This document shows, one piece after another, positions 43,081-53,002 of a stretch of DNA of 54,947 nt. Source of the DNA: Bacteroidia bacterium (GTDB lineage Bacteria > Bacteroidota > Bacteroidia > Chitinophagales > Chitinophagaceae); the NCBI GenBank assembly GCA_030427635.1, contig JAUIBA010000026.1:1-54947 (forward strand). Direction: 5' to 3'. The notes beneath the pieces are model-generated. The model was not told the DNA's origin and did not search any database. It was given only the letters and a program-made list of their open reading frames with translations. Every line of letters begins with the position of its first letter. Positions within the stretch are counted from its first letter, which is position 1. A program made the translations under genes and the position numbers.

Positions 43081-43692
43081 ATGACAGATAAATATACGAC
43101 GACGACTACGGCAGGTACAGGAGATTTCAGAGACAGAGGAAGTAAATTTCTTGCCTATTCGTACCCTGTAACGAGTACAACAGATATAAAAGAAAAATTA
43201 CAGGCACTAAAAAAAGAACACCCCAAAGCTGTACACCATTGCTATGCATGGCGACTGGGAACAGATGGCACCCAATTCAGAGCGGTAGATGATGGTGAGC
43301 CATCAGGCAGCGCGGGACGTCCCATACTGGGGCAGATAGACAGCAATGGACTTACTAATGTGCTGGTAATAGTAGTCAGGTACTTCGGGGGCACCCTTCT
43401 TGGTGTTCCTGGGCTCATAAATGCCTACAAAACTGCTGCCGCTCAGGCACTGGACGCTTCAGGTAAAGAGGAAAAGTGGATAGAAAGTTTATATGAAATA
43501 TCTTTTGACTACCCTACTATGGGAGAAGTATTATACCTGCTGAAACAGGCTGAAGCAACTATTTACAAGCAGGATTTGCAGCTTTTTTGCAGAGTTGAAG
43601 CCGGAATACCACTGGGACAGGTGCAAACATGCACTACTGCAATATCTGAATTAAGAGGTGTCACTATAAAGAACATTCAGCAGCAGCGCTGA
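43081..43692 (+). CDS. YigZ/IMPACT family protein
   Basis: The 203-residue protein matches the YigZ (UPF0029) family. It has RGSKFLAYSYPVTS near the N-terminus, HHCYAWRLG, DDGEPSGSAGRPILGQI and VVRYFGGTLLGVPGLINAYK in the IMPACT domain, and a smaller ferredoxin-like C-terminal domain. Eukaryotic IMPACT regulates the GCN2 kinase; the bacterial role is uncertain, with translation-linked functions suggested. It starts one base after the thioesterase stop. Confidence 0.92.
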   Translation: MTDKYTTTTTAGTGDFRDRGSKFLAYSYPVTSTTDIKEKLQALKKEHPKAVHHCYAWRLGTDGTQFRAVDDGEPSGSAGRPILGQIDSNGLTNVLVIVVRYFGGTLLGVPGLINAYKTAAAQALDASGKEEKWIESLYEISFDYPTMGEVLYLLKQAEATIYKQDLQLFCRVEAGIPLGQVQTCTTAISELRGVTIKNIQQQR

Positions 43693-43766
43693 AAGCATAC
43701 AGATAGTATGTAATAACATACCTGCCATATATGTTCATATATAGTCATAATCACTTGCTCTTATGC

Positions 43767-43806
43767 CATGTTTGGCGTAGCTTTGGCACCCCTTTGCGCC
43801 AACATG
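43767..43806 (+). promoter_or_regulatory. Possible stem-loop upstream of secA
   Basis: CATGTTTGGCG (43767-43777) can pair with CGCCAACATG (43797-43806) with one bulged T and a loop of about 19 nt. It lies in the 233-bp gap between yigZ and secA and may be part of a secA leader. No known RNA family is recognised. Confidence 0.3.
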
Positions 43807-43925
43807 ACAGTTATAAAAACTTTGCATAGATTTTGATGTTTGCAGTAGGGAGCCGGACAGACAAGGGACTTTTTTTCTCATGTAACCGGCAGTATGTTAT
43901 AGTTAACCGACTTTACTTATAAAAG

Positions 43926-46900
43926 ATGATAAATTTTCTCGCTAAGCTTTTCGGCGGCAGCAAGTCAGACAAGGATGTCAAAAAGCTACAGCCTATAATA
44001 GCCCAGATCAACAGCTTTTTTGCGGAATACGAATCGCTGACAAACGATGAACTGCGTGGTAAAACACAGGAGTTCAGGTCCAGGATACAGGAATATCTTA
44101 CAGACATAGACCAGCAGATAGCTGATAAAAAAGCAGAGGCCGATGCTGACGAGGCGGGAGATATTCAGGAAAGAGAACTGATATATAATGAGGTAGACAA
44201 ACTCATTAAGCGTCGCGACGAGCAGATAGAAGAAATACTGAACAGCATTATGCCAGAGGCTTTTGCTGTAATGAAAGAGACCGCACGCAGGTTCAGGGAA
44301 AATGAAGAAATAGTATCTACAGCTACAGAGCACGATATGGCACTGGCTCCTATGCGCCCGCACATGCGTATAGAAAACGGACAGTGTATATATAAGAATA
44401 CATGGGAAGCGGCAGGAAGTACTGTATTGTGGAACATGGTACATTATGATGTGCAGCTGATAGGTGGCATGGTGCTCCACGAAGGTAAAATAGCTGAGAT
44501 GGCTACGGGTGAAGGTAAAACACTCGTATCTACACTACCGGCATACCTTAATGCACTGGCAGGTGAAGGTGTACACATAGTAACAGTGAATGACTACCTT
44601 GCCCGTCGTGACCAGGAATGGAACGGCCCCGTATTTGAATGGTTAGGACTCAGAACTGACTGTATAGACAAACACGAGCCCAACTCACCGGAAAGGCGTA
44701 TGGCCTATATGGCCGATATCACCTATGGTACCAATAACGAATTCGGCTTTGACTACCTGCGCGATAACATGGTACATCATCCTGATGAGATGGTGCAGCG
44801 TAAACACCACTATGCAATGGTGGATGAGGTGGATAGTGTACTGGTAGATGATGCCCGTACGCCACTTATTATATCAGGTCCGGTACCAAGAGGTGATGAG
44901 CAGCAGTTTCATGTACTGAAACCAAGAATAGAACGACTGGTAGAAGCTCAGAGACGCATCATCAACCAGAGCCTTACAGAAGCTAAAAAGCTCATAGCAG
45001 AAGGAAAGTCAGACAAAGACAGCGGCGGAATGCACCTGTACCGTGCATTCCGTGGGCTGCCTAAAAACAGTGCCCTTATAAAATATCTGAGTGAGGAAGG
45101 CATCAAGCAGGTGTTGCAAAAAGCTGAGCATCATTACATTGGCGAGCAGCAAAGGCACATGCCTAAGATAGATGCGGAACTGTTTTTCTCTATTGACGAG
45201 AAAAACAACAGTGTGGACCTTACCGATAAAGGTATTGCACTCATTACCGGTGCTGGCGAAGATCCTAACTTCTTTATACTTCCTGATGTAGGCAGCGAAA
45301 TGGCTACCATTGAAAGGATGGAAGTAAGTGCAGAAGAAAAACAGCAGCGTAAAGATGCTATGGTGCAGGACTACGCGGCCAAAGCAGACCGCATACACTC
45401 TGTACAGCAACTGCTGAAAGCATATACCCTCTTTGATAAAGATGTGGAGTATGTAGTGATGGAAGGTAAGGTGAAGATTGTAGATGAGCAGACGGGCCGT
45501 ATACTGGATGGCCGCCGCTATAGCGATGGGTTACACCAGGCAATAGAAGCTAAGGAAAATGTACAGGTAGAGGCTGCCACACAAACATTTGCAACAATTA
45601 CGCTGCAGAACTATTTCAGAATGTACCATAAGCTGGCCGGTATGACCGGTACGGCCGAAACAGAAGCAGGCGAGTTCTGGCAGATATACAAACTGGACGT
45701 GGTAAGCATACCTACAAACCTGCCTATTATACGTAATGACCAACAGGACCTCGTGTACAAAACAAAGCGCGAAAAGTTCAAGGCTGTAATAGATGAAATA
45801 GAAAAGCTGCGTGGTGACGGTCGTCCGGTACTGGTAGGTACAACTTCAGTAGAGGTATCAGAATTACTGGGACGTATGCTGCAGCAAAAGAAAATACCGC
45901 ATAATGTACTGAATGCCAAACAGCACGCCCGTGAAGCACAGATAGTAGCAGAAGCCGGTCTTTCAGGTGCAGTAACTATCGCTACCAACATGGCTGGTCG
46001 TGGTACGGACATCAAACTGGGTGCCGGCGTGAAGCAGGCAGGCGGACTTGCCATCATAGGTACAGAGCGTCACGAAAGCCGCCGTGTAGACCGCCAGTTG
46101 CGTGGTCGTGCCGGTCGTCAGGGCGACCCGGGTTCTTCTCAGTTCTTTGTATCTCTGGAAGACGATCTGATGCGCCTGTTCGGCTCTGAAAGAATAGCTT
46201 CCCTTATGGACAAAATGGGACACAAAGATGGTGAGGTGCTGCAGCATGGCATGATTACCAAATCGATAGAACGTGCCCAGCGAAAAGTAGAAGAAAACAA
46301 CTTCGGTATGCGTAAAAACCTGCTGGAGTACGATGATGTAATGAACGCACAGCGTGATGTTATCTACAAACGCAGAAATCATGCGCTCTTCGGCGACCGT
46401 CTTTCTATAGACCTGGACAATGCGATGTATGCTGTATGCGCCGATATAGTAGAAGAATATGGTGCCGGTGACCCTGAAACACTGAAGCTGGAAATCATGA
46501 AGCATCTGGCCGTTGATTTTGAGCCGGAACATCAGGATACATCATCTAATAAAAAAGGTGGCGCTGCCGATGGCGGCATGGCAGAACAGTTGTACCATGC
46601 GGTAAAAGATTTCTACAACCGCAAAATGGAGTCTCTGTGTGAAAACATAACACCAAACCTGGCTCACCTGCTGGAAGAAAACGGTGACCAGATAGAAAAT
46701 GTGGTTATACCATTTACTGACGGTATACGCGGTATGCAGATATATGCACCACTGAAAGAAACAGTTGCCCAAAACTCCCGTCCTGTAATAGAGTCGCTGG
46801 AAAAGAATATAACACTGGCACTTATAGACGATGCATGGAAAAACCATCTGCGTGCTATGGACGACCTCAGGCAGAGTGTGCGCATGGCCTCTTATGAGCA

Positions 46901-47279
46901 AAAAGATCCATTACTTATCTATAAGTTTGAAGCATTCAACCTCTTTAAAAAGATGCTGAATGAAACAAACCGTACTATAATCAGCTTCCTGTTGCGTGCC
47001 GGTATTCCTATACAGGAGGCACCACCAATGCCAGCACAGATGCCGGAACATCATACAGACATGAGTGAGATGTTTGACAACAAGGCTCAGATAGAGGCTG
47101 CAGGCATGGCTTACGCTGCCGATGAAGAGGATTACTATTCAGAGCCGGATGCTGATTTGCCGCCTTTGCCAGACGAGCAGGTGCGTCGTACGCCAGTACA
47201 GGCTGGTCCTAAAATAGGCCGCAATGACCCCTGCCCCTGTGGTAGCGGAAAAAAATATAAAAGTTGTCACGGAAAATAG
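43926..47279 (+). CDS. secA: Preprotein translocase ATPase SecA
   Basis: SecA drives unfolded proteins through SecYEG. The 1117-residue protein has the DEAD-like motor with Walker A MATGEGKTLVST (about 190-200), VHIVTVNDYLARRD, Walker B AMVDEVDSVLVDDARTPLII and MAGRGTDIKLG. The second helicase lobe has RRVDRQLRGRAGRQGDPG. Its tail ends in the zinc-binding SEC-C motif CPCGSGKKYKSCHG. The length exceeds E. coli SecA (901 residues) because of insertions, as is usual in Bacteroidota. The two T9SS cargo proteins here would also need the Sec route. Confidence 0.97.
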   Translation: MINFLAKLFGGSKSDKDVKKLQPIIAQINSFFAEYESLTNDELRGKTQEFRSRIQEYLTDIDQQIADKKAEADADEAGDIQERELIYNEVDKLIKRRDEQIEEILNSIMPEAFAVMKETARRFRENEEIVSTATEHDMALAPMRPHMRIENGQCIYKNTWEAAGSTVLWNMVHYDVQLIGGMVLHEGKIAEMATGEGKTLVSTLPAYLNALAGEGVHIVTVNDYLARRDQEWNGPVFEWLGLRTDCIDKHEPNSPERRMAYMADITYGTNNEFGFDYLRDNMVHHPDEMVQRKHHYAMVDEVDSVLVDDARTPLIISGPVPRGDEQQFHVLKPRIERLVEAQRRIINQSLTEAKKLIAEGKSDKDSGGMHLYRAFRGLPKNSALIKYLSEEGIKQVLQKAEHHYIGEQQRHMPKIDAELFFSIDEKNNSVDLTDKGIALITGAGEDPNFFILPDVGSEMATIERMEVSAEEKQQRKDAMVQDYAAKADRIHSVQQLLKAYTLFDKDVEYVVMEGKVKIVDEQTGRILDGRRYSDGLHQAIEAKENVQVEAATQTFATITLQNYFRMYHKLAGMTGTAETEAGEFWQIYKLDVVSIPTNLPIIRNDQQDLVYKTKREKFKAVIDEIEKLRGDGRPVLVGTTSVEVSELLGRMLQQKKIPHNVLNAKQHAREAQIVAEAGLSGAVTIATNMAGRGTDIKLGAGVKQAGGLAIIGTERHESRRVDRQLRGRAGRQGDPGSSQFFVSLEDDLMRLFGSERIASLMDKMGHKDGEVLQHGMITKSIERAQRKVEENNFGMRKNLLEYDDVMNAQRDVIYKRRNHALFGDRLSIDLDNAMYAVCADIVEEYGAGDPETLKLEIMKHLAVDFEPEHQDTSSNKKGGAADGGMAEQLYHAVKDFYNRKMESLCENITPNLAHLLEENGDQIENVVIPFTDGIRGMQIYAPLKETVAQNSRPVIESLEKNITLALIDDAWKNHLRAMDDLRQSVRMASYEQKDPLLIYKFEAFNLFKKMLNETNRTIISFLLRAGIPIQEAPPMPAQMPEHHTDMSEMFDNKAQIEAAGMAYAADEEDYYSEPDADLPPLPDEQVRRTPVQAGPKIGRNDPCPCGSGKKYKSCHGK

Positions 47280-47381
47280 TGATCAATAACGTTGCTACTT
47301 ATTAACAATATTAAAGTGCCCGGAGCAGTTACCCTGTTTCGGGCATACAATTAAAAACACACAGCTAAATAAGACACTTTC

Positions 47382-48455
47382 ATGCAAGCTTCAACTCTGG
47401 ATCTGATGCAGCAGATGGGCCACGAACAGGTGGCATTCTGTCAGGACCCTCATACAGGGCTCAATGCAATAATTGCTATTCACAACACAGTGCTGGGTCC
47501 CTCGCTGGGAGGCACAAGACTCTGGAATTACACCAGTCATCAGGATGCCATCGTTGATGCATTGAGGCTAAGCCGTGGCATGACCTACAAGTCGGCCATC
47601 AGTGGCCTGAATCTGGGCGGAGGGAAAGCTGTACTGATAGGTGATGCATCAAAACTGAAAAATGAGGCCTATTGGCGTCGTTATGGTCGTTTTGTGAACA
47701 GCCTGAATGGAAAATACATCACAGCAGAAGACGTAAACACCTCTAAGCTGGATATGGAATACATAGGCATGGAAACAAAATTTGTTACCGGCAAGCCAGA
47801 GTATATGGGTGGTAGCGGAGACCCCTCTCCACTTACTGCATGGGGTGTGTACATGGGCATGAAAGCATCTGCAAAAAAAGCCTTTGGCAGCGATAGTCTG
47901 GCAGGAAAGAAAGTATTGGTACAGGGTGCCGGCAATGTAGGCCGCTACCTTATGGAGCAGCTGGTAAAAGAAGGTGCAAAAGTCTACACCAGCGACATAA
48001 ACGAGACCAAGCTGAAGGAAGTAACAGATATGTTCCCTTCTATAGAGGTAGTAGCAAGTGATGCTATTTTTGACCTGGAAATGGACATCTACGCACCATG
48101 TGCGCTGGGTGCTACTGTTAATACGGAGAGCATAGAAAAAATGAAGTGTGCCGTTATAGCAGGTGGTGCCAATAACCAGCTGGCAGAAGAGGATGTACAT
48201 GGCCCAATGCTTGTAAAAAAAGGCATACTATATGCGCCAGACTTCCTTATTAATGCAGGCGGCATTATAAACATCAGTATAGAAATAGACGGCTATAATA
48301 AAGAACGTGCCTATAGCACAGTATCAAAAATATACGACCGCACACTGCACATCTTTGACATGGCTGAAAAGGATGCTGTTCATACACAGCTTGCAGCTAT
48401 GCGTATGGCTGAAAAACGTCTTACTGACATTGCGAAAGTGCACACAGGACTGTAA
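47382..48455 (+). CDS. Leucine/Glu/Phe/Val-type amino acid dehydrogenase
   Basis: The 357-residue NAD-dependent enzyme oxidatively deaminates a branched-chain or related amino acid to its 2-oxoacid. The catalytic lysine region is LNLGGGKAVLIGD, with the Lys-flanked substrate motif GMTYKSAISG before it. The Rossmann domain starts at GKKVLVQGAGNVGRYLMEQL, and GGANNQLAEEDVHGPML follows. Leucine dehydrogenase is the best match. Its product would feed branched-chain 2-oxoacid dehydrogenase, such as the fused E1 at 20 kb. A G+C-rich inverted repeat without T run lies just upstream (47317-47345). Confidence 0.92.
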   Translation: MQASTLDLMQQMGHEQVAFCQDPHTGLNAIIAIHNTVLGPSLGGTRLWNYTSHQDAIVDALRLSRGMTYKSAISGLNLGGGKAVLIGDASKLKNEAYWRRYGRFVNSLNGKYITAEDVNTSKLDMEYIGMETKFVTGKPEYMGGSGDPSPLTAWGVYMGMKASAKKAFGSDSLAGKKVLVQGAGNVGRYLMEQLVKEGAKVYTSDINETKLKEVTDMFPSIEVVASDAIFDLEMDIYAPCALGATVNTESIEKMKCAVIAGGANNQLAEEDVHGPMLVKKGILYAPDFLINAGGIINISIEIDGYNKERAYSTVSKIYDRTLHIFDMAEKDAVHTQLAAMRMAEKRLTDIAKVHTGL

Positions 48456-48486
48456 TATGACATCATCAACGACGATGATACAGATA

Positions 48487-48521
48487 AAACAAAAACCTTC
48501 CTGCGGGGAGGTTTTTGTTTT
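48487..48521. terminator. Terminator after the amino acid dehydrogenase gene
   Basis: ACAAAAACCTTCC and GGGAGGTTTTTGT form a 13-bp stem with one G-T pair around TGCG, ending in TTTT. Confidence 0.85.
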
Positions 48522-48614
48522 ATAATAGCAATACCGACACAGCAATAATGACAATGTCATTATTGCATCAGTGATGTTCCTGTTATAATGAATGTATTTC
48601 AGAATGTAAATCCC

Positions 48615-48622
48615 TATTTTTG
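48615..48622 (+). promoter_or_regulatory. TAnnTTTG box of the biotin carrier gene
   Basis: TATTTTTG ends 6 nt before ATG 48629, the same spacing as at the fused E1 gene. Confidence 0.6.
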
Positions 48623-48628
48623 CCTGCC

Positions 48629-49129
48629 ATGTTACAACTAACTGTAAACGATAACAATAAATATACCGTAGAGGAGGCCGACGGCGCTACTCTGATAAAC
48701 GGTACCGAAGTAAGGCCTGACATCAGCAAACTTCCTAACGGAATTTTTAGTGTGCTGCTCAATGGGAAAAGCTATACAGCTATTGTAGAAAGAGTAGACC
48801 AGACCGCAAAAGAAATAGACATAAGGGTAGACGGACAGTTATACACTACATCTATACAAGAGCCAATAGACCTGCTTCTAAGCAACATGGGGCTGGATCT
48901 CAAGTCTATGCAGAAAGCAGAGCCTGTAAAAGCACCTATGCCCGGCCTGGTACTGAAAGTACTGGTAACTCCGGGACAGGTGGTAAATAAAGGAGATGCA
49001 CTGGTGATACTGGAAGCCATGAAAATGGAAAATGTACTGAAAGCTACTGCTACTGCTACAGTAAAAGCTGTGAAAGCTACAGAGCGTACTGCAGTGGAGA
49101 AAGGTGCTATTCTTATAGAAATGGAATAA
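48629..49129 (+). CDS. Biotin carboxyl carrier protein (biotin/lipoyl attachment domain)
   Basis: The 166-residue protein ends in a biotinyl domain (about residues 95-166) with the biotin acceptor Lys132 in EAMKMENVLKA and the APMPGLVLKVLV opening strand. The N-terminal half is a beta-rich segment typical of the carrier subunit of propionyl-/acyl-CoA or pyruvate carboxylase complexes in Bacteroidota. Carboxylase and carboxyltransferase subunit genes are not adjacent. TTG 48620 would add three residues but overlaps the promoter box. Confidence 0.9.
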   Translation: MLQLTVNDNNKYTVEEADGATLINGTEVRPDISKLPNGIFSVLLNGKSYTAIVERVDQTAKEIDIRVDGQLYTTSIQEPIDLLLSNMGLDLKSMQKAEPVKAPMPGLVLKVLVTPGQVVNKGDALVILEAMKMENVLKATATATVKAVKATERTAVEKGAILIEME

Positions 49130-49146
49130 TCATCGGCCTAAACTAT

Positions 49147-49698
49147 ATGCACATGAAAAGAAGCGCGATATATCTGCTGTTACTCAGTATAACGTTTGCG
49201 GCATGTAAAGAGCCGGGACGTAAAGAAATGATACTGGGAAAATGGCGCTCTGTAAAAATAGAAAACAGGGATAAAGACGAGTTTTTCAGGAGTAGCCTGA
49301 AGTTCATTGACACCATGGGGCAAAGCAATGATGATAAGACCAACATGGAGATATATGGTGTTACAAACATGGACAGTCTTAGAAAAGAGCTCAGAGTACA
49401 GTACGACAGTGCCTATGCCGCCCAGATGAGCATAGACACACAAAGTACGTTTTCATTCAGGGAAGATGGCGTTATCGTATTCGGATTTCCGGGTAAAAGT
49501 GAGGAAGGAAAGTGGAATATAAACGACAAAGGACAGCTACAGCTGGAGGAAATGAATGAAAACGGACAAACAGAAAAAGTAGATGTGGATATCGCAGAAC
49601 TGTCTGCCGATAATCTGAAACTGGTATTCACCCGTGACCTGGGTGATGGCAGTGAAAAAGACACTTCAGTAGTATCATTTCGCAGAGAGAAAAATTAA
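49147..49698 (+). CDS. Putative lipocalin-like lipoprotein
   Basis: The 183-residue product has a signal sequence with lipobox ITFAAC (Cys20) and a domain opening [17 protein letters not shown]. Later [35 protein letters not shown] and [10 protein letters not shown] follow. The G-x-W start and the FxxDG...GxWxx pattern are those of lipocalin-like or DUF4923-type Bacteroidota lipoproteins. Function unknown. It starts 17 bp after the biotin carrier gene. ATG 49153 is an equally possible start. Confidence 0.82.
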   Translation: MHMKRSAIYLLLLSITFAACKEPGRKEMILGKWRSVKIENRDKDEFFRSSLKFIDTMGQSNDDKTNMEIYGVTNMDSLRKELRVQYDSAYAAQMSIDTQSTFSFREDGVIVFGFPGKSEEGKWNINDKGQLQLEEMNENGQTEKVDVDIAELSADNLKLVFTRDLGDGSEKDTSVVSFRREKN

Positions 49699-49708
49699 AC
49701 CGAAAAAC

Positions 49709-49716
49709 TATCTTTG
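49709..49716 (+). promoter_or_regulatory. TAnnTTTG promoter box of pdhB
   Basis: TATCTTTG ends 20 nt before the ATG at 49737. Confidence 0.6.
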
Positions 49717-49736
49717 CAACTTCTTATAAAAACAGT

Positions 49737-50720
49737 ATGCGTACAATACAACTGCGGCAGGCCCTGCGCGAAGCAATGGAAGAGGAAATGAGACGCGATG
49801 CGTCCGTATTTCTTATGGGCGAGGAAGTAGCTCAATACAATGGCGCCTACAAGGTGAGCCAGGGAATGCTGGACGAGTTCGGAGCAAGAAGGGTGATAGA
49901 CACTCCTATCTCTGAACTTGGGTTTGCAGCTATAGGGGTAGGTGCGGCTATGAACAATACACGTCCTATCATAGAGTTCATGACATGGAACTTTGCCGAG
50001 CTGGCAATAGACCAGATAGTGAATCATGCAGCCAAAACGGTATCCATGAGTGGTGGACAGTTTACATGTCCCATCGTGTTCCGTGGTCCTAATGGTTCTG
50101 CAGGTCAGCTGGGAGCTCAGCACTCACAGGCATTTGAAAACTGGTATGCTAATGTACCCGGACTGAAAGTAATTTCCACAATAGACCCATATGATGCCAA
50201 GGGCCTGCTGAAAGCAGCGATACGTGATGAAGATCCGGTTGTATTCATGGAAAGTGAGTCAGCCTATGGCGATACCGGCGAGGTTCCTGAAGAAGAATAT
50301 ATTATACCTATAGGGAAAGCAGCAGTAAAGCGTGAAGGTACAGATGTTACAATCGTCTCTTACAACAAGATGATGAAAGTAGCACTTGCTACCGCAGAGG
50401 AACTGGCTAAAGACAATATCAGTGCTGAGGTAATAGATCTGCGCACCATACGCCCTCTGGACTGGCAGACAATTGTAGAATCTGTAAAGAAGACAAACAG
50501 GCTGGTAATAGTAGAAGAGCAGTGGCCATTTGGCAGTATTTCCTCTGAAATATCCTACCGTGTTCAGAAGGAAGCATTTGACTATCTGGACGCTCCGATA
50601 CGCCGCATATGCTCTGCTGATGCGAATATGCACTATGCCCCTAACCTGGTAGCAGCTTACCTGCCCAATGTGCCACGTACGGTAAATCTGGTAAAAGAGG
50701 TGATGTACCTGAAAAAATAA
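49737..50720 (+). CDS. pdhB: Pyruvate dehydrogenase E1 component, beta subunit
   Basis: The 327-residue protein is a transketolase-like E1 beta chain. [20 protein letters not shown] opens it, followed by [57 protein letters not shown] and [20 protein letters not shown]. The GPNG...QHSQ region and sequence style are of PDH rather than branched-chain E1. It needs an alpha subunit, which is not next to it: the neighbouring genes are unrelated, so pdhA lies elsewhere. A long inverted repeat follows the stop. Confidence 0.93.
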   Translation: MRTIQLRQALREAMEEEMRRDASVFLMGEEVAQYNGAYKVSQGMLDEFGARRVIDTPISELGFAAIGVGAAMNNTRPIIEFMTWNFAELAIDQIVNHAAKTVSMSGGQFTCPIVFRGPNGSAGQLGAQHSQAFENWYANVPGLKVISTIDPYDAKGLLKAAIRDEDPVVFMESESAYGDTGEVPEEEYIIPIGKAAVKREGTDVTIVSYNKMMKVALATAEELAKDNISAEVIDLRTIRPLDWQTIVESVKKTNRLVIVEEQWPFGSISSEISYRVQKEAFDYLDAPIRRICSADANMHYAPNLVAAYLPNVPRTVNLVKEVMYLKK

Positions 50721-50734
50721 CTTCAGATTATATT

Positions 50735-50779
50735 ATATAACAGACAGGCCTGCATTCATTGCAGGCCTGTCTGTTATAT
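50735..50779. terminator. Perfect 20-bp-arm hairpin after pdhB
   Basis: Arms 50735-50754 and 50760-50779 are fully complementary around TTCAT, with a G+C-rich core and A+T-rich base. No long T run follows, but the stem is exceptionally long. It may act as a bidirectional terminator or 3'-end stabiliser. Confidence 0.75.
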
Positions 50780-50828
50780 GCATTTGCTATCATTGTTGTA
50801 CATCATACAAACAGATAGCGTAATACCT

Positions 50829-50836
50829 TAATTTTG
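50829..50836 (+). promoter_or_regulatory. TAnnTTTG promoter box of mutS2
   Basis: TAATTTTG lies 45 nt before ATG 50882 and overlaps the TTG of the longer open frame, which is therefore unlikely to be the start. Confidence 0.5.
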
Positions 50837-50881
50837 CACGTTTTTAAGTGTAATAGAGATAATACGAGTAACATCCGGAAA

Positions 50882-53002
50882 ATGATGCATCTGTACCCGG
50901 CCAATGCAGCCGAAGCCCTTGAATTCAATAAAATATGCACCCTCCTACTGCAAAAATGCCGCACCGATGCTGCACGGGAGCGCGTAACTTCTATACGGAT
51001 ACATACTCACCGCGATCATGCTTCACGGGAGCTGTTACAAACCCTGGAATACCGGAATATACTTACCAGCGGAGACCATTTCCCCAATGACTTTGTAAGA
51101 AATATACATAAAGAATTAAAGCTCCTCTCAATACCCGGAGGGGTGCTTTCCGGCGAGCAGTTACTGGCTGTGTGCCAACTGGCACTTAACATGCGCGACA
51201 TATTGCTATGGTTCAAAAAAAACAATGACCTCTTCCCTACCCTGCATAAGCTCACAGACAAAGTGACTTATGAAAAGAACATAGCAGCTACTATTACTGC
51301 CGTAATAGATGAAATGGGTATAGTGCGGGACAATGCAAGCAAAGAGCTGATGAGTATCCGTTCTGATCTGAGCAGAGTGCGCAGCGAATCCCGGCGTGTG
51401 TTTGAAAGCGTACTACGCAAGCTGAACAAGCAAGGATATCTGGCCGACATAGGGGAAAGCTTCCTTAATGGCAGGCGTACTGCAGCCGTACTGGCCGAAT
51501 ACAAGCGCATAGTAAAGGGCATAATGCATGGCGAGAGCGATACGCAGAAAACAGTATTCATAGAGCCGGAGGAAACTACAGAGCTGAATAACGAGATTTT
51601 CATGCTGGAGCGTGCAGAGAGCAGAGAGATTCAACGCATACTGGCACAATGCACTAAAGACCTGAGTATATACTCTGAACCGCTGGAAGGCTACTATCAC
51701 CTGTGTGGCGTTTATGACTTCATAAGAGCCCGGGCTATGCTGGCCATAGATATGAATGGGAATATGCCCATTATGTCTCAGCACCCCGGTATAGACCTGA
51801 AGCAGGCATGCCATCCCCTGCTGTACCTGCACAATAAGCAAACGGGCAAACCTACGATACCGCTGAATCTAAAGCTGGACAGACAACAGCGGATACTTAT
51901 AATAAGCGGTCCTAATGCCGGTGGTAAAACAGTAGCTATGAAAACCGTGGGGCTGCTGCAAATGATGGCACAGGCCGGCCTGCTGATACCTGCCGCAGAA
52001 AACTCTGAGATAGGCATATTCAGGCAGATAATGGTACAGATAGGTGATACGCAATCCATAGAGCATGAGCTGAGCACCTATAGTGCTCACCTGCAGCACA
52101 TGAAGCATTTCATGGATTTTGCCGATGGTAAGACGCTGTTCTTCATTGATGAGCTGGGCAGTGGCTCAGACCCTAACCTGGGTGGTGCATTTGCCGAAGC
52201 AATTGTAGAAGAGCTGGCAGGAAGGCACGCTATGGGCATCATCACTACTCACTACCTGAACCTGAAAGTAATGGCAGGAAAAGTAAAAGGCATTATTAAT
52301 GGAGCAATGGCCTTTGACGAGGAGCGACTGGAACCATTATACCGACTCACTATTGGTAAGCCGGGCAGCTCATATACTTTTGCTATAGCACAGCGTAGTG
52401 GTCTGGCGCCATCCATTATAGCAAGGGCAAGAGAACTTACACAGCGCGAGCATTTCAGACTAGACAAAATGCTGCATCAGACAGAGCAGCAGTCTGTAAG
52501 ATTAACGGACAAAGAAAAAGAGCTGGATAAACTTATAAAGGAAAACGAAAAGCTGAAGAAACACTATGAAGTCATTACTGACAAAGAAAAGCAAAAGCAA
52601 CACTATGAGACCCTGAAACTTCAGAATAAAGTAAAAAAAGAAGAACTGGACTATCTGCGTGATATGGAACGTAAGTTCAAGCAGATAATTCATGACTGGA
52701 AAAAAACCGAGAATAAACAGGATGTAATCAATGCTGCCGAAAATGTTCTATTCCGTAAAAAGCAGATACAGGCAAATGCATCAGCAGCCAAAAAAGCTGA
52801 CAAAAACTATGATACTGTAGGTGGCCTGCCCTCACCTGGAGATCTTGTGCGAAACAAGGTAAATCATCAGGTAGGGACAGTAACATCAATAAAAGATAAG
52901 CGAGCCGTAATACAGATAGGTAAGCTTCCCTTTACAGTAAACATCGACGAATGGGTAGTAGTGCGCAAAAAGATAAAAGAAACAAAGAAAGGAGCTGATT
53001 AG
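50882..53002 (+). CDS. mutS2: MutS2-like ATPase lacking the Smr nuclease domain
   Basis: The 706-residue protein has the MutS core and clamp helices (about 1-320). The ABC-type ATPase follows with Walker A SGPNAGGKTVAMKTVG (about 341) and Walker B LFFIDELGSGSDPN (about 418). A long coiled coil (about 530-640) and a KOW-like strand region (PGDLVRNKVNHQVGTVTSI) come next. Typical MutS2 is about 780 residues and ends in a Smr endonuclease domain. Here the protein stops right after the KOW-like part and converges with the next gene. MutS2 acts in recombination control or ribosome rescue; loss of Smr would change that activity. Confidence 0.88.
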   Translation: MMHLYPANAAEALEFNKICTLLLQKCRTDAARERVTSIRIHTHRDHASRELLQTLEYRNILTSGDHFPNDFVRNIHKELKLLSIPGGVLSGEQLLAVCQLALNMRDILLWFKKNNDLFPTLHKLTDKVTYEKNIAATITAVIDEMGIVRDNASKELMSIRSDLSRVRSESRRVFESVLRKLNKQGYLADIGESFLNGRRTAAVLAEYKRIVKGIMHGESDTQKTVFIEPEETTELNNEIFMLERAESREIQRILAQCTKDLSIYSEPLEGYYHLCGVYDFIRARAMLAIDMNGNMPIMSQHPGIDLKQACHPLLYLHNKQTGKPTIPLNLKLDRQQRILIISGPNAGGKTVAMKTVGLLQMMAQAGLLIPAAENSEIGIFRQIMVQIGDTQSIEHELSTYSAHLQHMKHFMDFADGKTLFFIDELGSGSDPNLGGAFAEAIVEELAGRHAMGIITTHYLNLKVMAGKVKGIINGAMAFDEERLEPLYRLTIGKPGSSYTFAIAQRSGLAPSIIARARELTQREHFRLDKMLHQTEQQSVRLTDKEKELDKLIKENEKLKKHYEVITDKEKQKQHYETLKLQNKVKKEELDYLRDMERKFKQIIHDWKKTENKQDVINAAENVLFRKKQIQANASAAKKADKNYDTVGGLPSPGDLVRNKVNHQVGTVTSIKDKRAVIQIGKLPFTVNIDEWVVVRKKIKETKKGAD

